Assembly (NCBI GenBank): GCA_947073895.1
Contig: CAMTNN010000093.1
Span: 1-6,376 of the forward strand
DNA: 6,376 nt
Direction: 5' to 3'
Source of the DNA: an uncultured cyanobacterium
GTDB lineage: Bacteria; Cyanobacteriota; Vampirovibrionia; Gastranaerophilales; Gastranaerophilaceae
Shown: piece after piece, positions 5,315 through 6,376 of the stretch
Position numbering within the stretch: position 1 is the first letter of the stretch
Layout: each line of letters opens with the position of its first letter
Notes under the pieces: model-generated
What the model saw: only the letters and a program-made list of their open reading frames with translations
Database searches by the model: none
What the model was told of the DNA's origin: nothing
Made by a program: the position numbers and the translations under genes

Positions 5315-6142
5315 TTGTCAAAGAATATGCCAAGTGAAGATGTATACAAAAATATTTCCGAGTGGCTTGATATTTACCACTCAACAGATGTTGTGCGCAA
5401 GAAAGTCGAAATTAAAACACGAATTGTTTCTCATATGATTCCTGTTGTTAAGCATATTGCCAGAACAATTGCAAGACGTTCTTATGACCCTATTGATGAT
5501 TTGACTCAGGCAGGTTTTATTGGTTTGCTGAAAGCAATTGATAAGTATTCTAGAGAAAAAAATGATAATTTCAGAGTTTTTGCAGGGTATTTTATCATTG
5601 GAGAAATGAAACACTATTTGCGGGATAAATTAAATATGATTAGAGTGCCTGCTTATGTTCAGGAACTGGTTATTCGTATTAATAATTTTACGCGAACCCT
5701 TACTCAAGAAGAATTATTTAATTTGACGTCAGAGGATGTTGCTTCGGCTCTTGCTGTTCCGACTAAAAAGGTTGATTTTGTTATCCAGATGGATAGAAGA
5801 AAGTCTACAGTGTCTCTGGAGGATGTTTTTACTCCAAATGATGACAGCTTAGGATATGAAGAATTGATTTCTAACGGCGATTATCAAGAACAACTTGAGT
5901 ATGCGGATTTAAAGATTATTTTAGAAGGGGTTGCTGATAAACTCCCTCCGGAAGAAAAAGTATTACTTGCGATGTATTATAAACAAGATATGACTCAGAA
6001 AGAAATTGCAGAAGCACTTCAGCTTACTCCGGTAAATGTTTCACGAAAAATGAAAAAAGTGTTTGATCATATTTGTGATTTAGTTTGGGAAAATCCTGAA
6101 TATAGAGATTGTTTTCAAGCAATGAATGTAATTGAGGAATAA
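5315..6142 (+). CDS. Group 3 RNA polymerase sigma factor, SigF/SigB type
   Basis: This 275-residue alternative sigma factor redirects RNA polymerase to a special promoter set. Region 2 spans about 36-109. It includes the core-binding stretch DDLTQAGFIGLLKAIDKYS (61-79) and the promoter-melting part FRVFAGYFIIGEMKHYLRDK (86-105), which carries the IIGE(M/I)K signature of SigB/SigF/WhiG-type factors. Region 3 covers about 111-170, and region 4 about 205-253, with a helix-turn-helix in MTQKEIAEALQLTPVNVSRK (226-245). The length fits this group and excludes the primary sigma and small ECF factors. Such factors are usually held by an anti-sigma kinase; none is seen beside it. In Synechocystis, SigF is required for type IV pili and motility, and here the next gene, 2 bases downstream, encodes a prepilin peptidase. 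Its promoter lies just after mlaE. The TTG start is the preferred of several; ATG 5327 would give 271 residues. Confidence 0.9.
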   Translation: MSKNMPSEDVYKNISEWLDIYHSTDVVRKKVEIKTRIVSHMIPVVKHIARTIARRSYDPIDDLTQAGFIGLLKAIDKYSREKNDNFRVFAGYFIIGEMKHYLRDKLNMIRVPAYVQELVIRINNFTRTLTQEELFNLTSEDVASALAVPTKKVDFVIQMDRRKSTVSLEDVFTPNDDSLGYEELISNGDYQEQLEYADLKIILEGVADKLPPEEKVLLAMYYKQDMTQKEIAEALQLTPVNVSRKMKKVFDHICDLVWENPEYRDCFQAMNVIEE

Positions 6143-6144
6143 CG

Positions 6145-6247
6145 ATGGATTCTTTGCTTAATTATTATATTATATTTTGGGTTTGTATTTTTGGTCTATG
6201 CCTAGGAAGCTTTTTTAATGTAGTTATTTTGCGCTCATTAAGTGGTG
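6145..6247 (+). CDS. Prepilin peptidase (A24 family), N-terminus only, cut by adapter junction
   Basis: The first 34 codons encode a start of the type IV prepilin leader peptidase, a membrane aspartyl protease that cleaves and often methylates prepilins. Residues 6-24 form the first membrane helix, running into the family signature GSFFNVVILR (21-30). In a complete protein a cytosolic loop with paired CxxC motifs and the two catalytic aspartates would follow, but all of this is absent because adapter sequence begins at 6248. The ORF must be regarded as broken by assembly, not by evolution. GAGG (6134-6137) lies 7 bases before the ATG, inside the end of the sigma factor gene, which stops 2 bases upstream, so the two are very likely cotranscribed. 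The signature is short but distinctive. Confidence 0.75.
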
Positions 6248-6300
6248 AGATCGGAAGAGCACACGTCTGACTGGAGTTCAGTCGTGTGCTCTTCCGATCT
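6248..6300. other. Illumina adapter dimer (sequencing artefact)
   Basis: Bases 6248-6270 match the start of the TruSeq read adapter (AGATCGGAAGAGCACACG and onward). Bases 6268-6300 match the reverse complement of the same adapter, with one mismatch (T at 6282 where A is expected). The two copies face each other and share TGA at the join. The outer 18 bases of each arm (6248-6265 and 6283-6300) are a perfect inverted repeat. This is synthetic sequence left in the assembly, not a hairpin, attachment site or terminator. Confidence 0.97.
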
Positions 6301-6376
6301 CGTAGTCGAGATTGTCGCCGTCGTCATCAGGCATCTGCGGAGCCTTGTCGAATATGAATTCGTCTTCCTCGCGCAC
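6301..6376. other. Foreign, higher-GC segment beyond the adapter (chimeric join)
   Basis: These 76 bases contain 42 G or C (about 55%), far above the AT-rich DNA to the left, and are joined to it only through adapter sequence. They almost certainly come from another molecule, probably another organism in a metagenomic library. Two reading frames are open throughout: one on the minus strand rich in Asp and Glu (VREEDEFIFDKAPQMPDDDG) and one on the plus strand. The acidic minus frame looks more protein-like, but no family is recognised and both frames have the same third-position GC, so neither is called. Confidence 0.85.

Noticed and set aside
6248..6300. Perfect 18-base inverted repeat that looks like a terminator or attachment site.
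   Set aside because: It is the Illumina adapter in two opposing copies.

Overview
The window is one AT-rich bacterial segment (1-6247) carrying eight genes packed on both strands, followed by a sequencing artefact (6248-6300) and 76 bases of apparently unrelated DNA (6301-6376). The native part suggests a diderm, probably gut-dwelling relative of Cyanobacteria (Gastranaerophilales/Vampirovibrionia, 'Melainabacteria'). The grounds are low GC, an MlaE-type lipid-transport permease (so an outer membrane), a SigF/SigB-type sigma factor resembling cyanobacterial SigF, and a small cytosolic EF-hand protein. This is inference from memory of families, with no database search; an AlaR-AlaT-like pair and a TSCPD protein are also common in Firmicutes, so the assignment is moderate.

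Layout. 1-741 (minus) is the N-terminal 247 residues of a DnaJ-type co-chaperone that runs off the left edge. A 110-bp divergent region follows; it holds a truncated tRNA 5' half (814-837) directly in front of an Lrp/AsnC regulator (852-1334). The regulator overlaps by ATGA an alanine/aspartate-type aminotransferase (1331-2497), as in alaR-alaT operons. The aminotransferase converges on, and overlaps by 23 bp, an NAD-type isocitrate dehydrogenase (2475-3473, minus). That gene lies 3 bp downstream of a TSCPD-domain gene (3477-3779, minus), and the pair is driven by a near-consensus extended -10 promoter. A minus-strand EF-hand protein (3839-4432) diverges from an mlaE-like permease (4478-5269, plus). 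The permease is followed by a group 3 sigma factor (5315-6142) with its own extended -10 promoter, and 2 bp later by the start of a prepilin peptidase gene (6145 onward).

The prepilin peptidase gene is cut at 6247 by a head-to-head Illumina adapter dimer. The 76 bases beyond it are about 55% GC, unlike the rest, so the right end is a chimeric join and must not be read as genome context.

Functionally the window mixes housekeeping modules: amino-acid nitrogen metabolism under local Lrp-type control, 2-oxoglutarate supply by NAD-dependent isocitrate dehydrogenase, outer-membrane lipid trafficking, and a sigma factor genetically tied to type IV pilus/pseudopilus maturation. No CRISPR array, insertion sequence, phage gene or complete RNA gene is visible. 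I found no clear new defence or mobile system; the most interesting signals are the tRNA remnant acting as a gene leader and the sigma factor-prepilin peptidase pairing.
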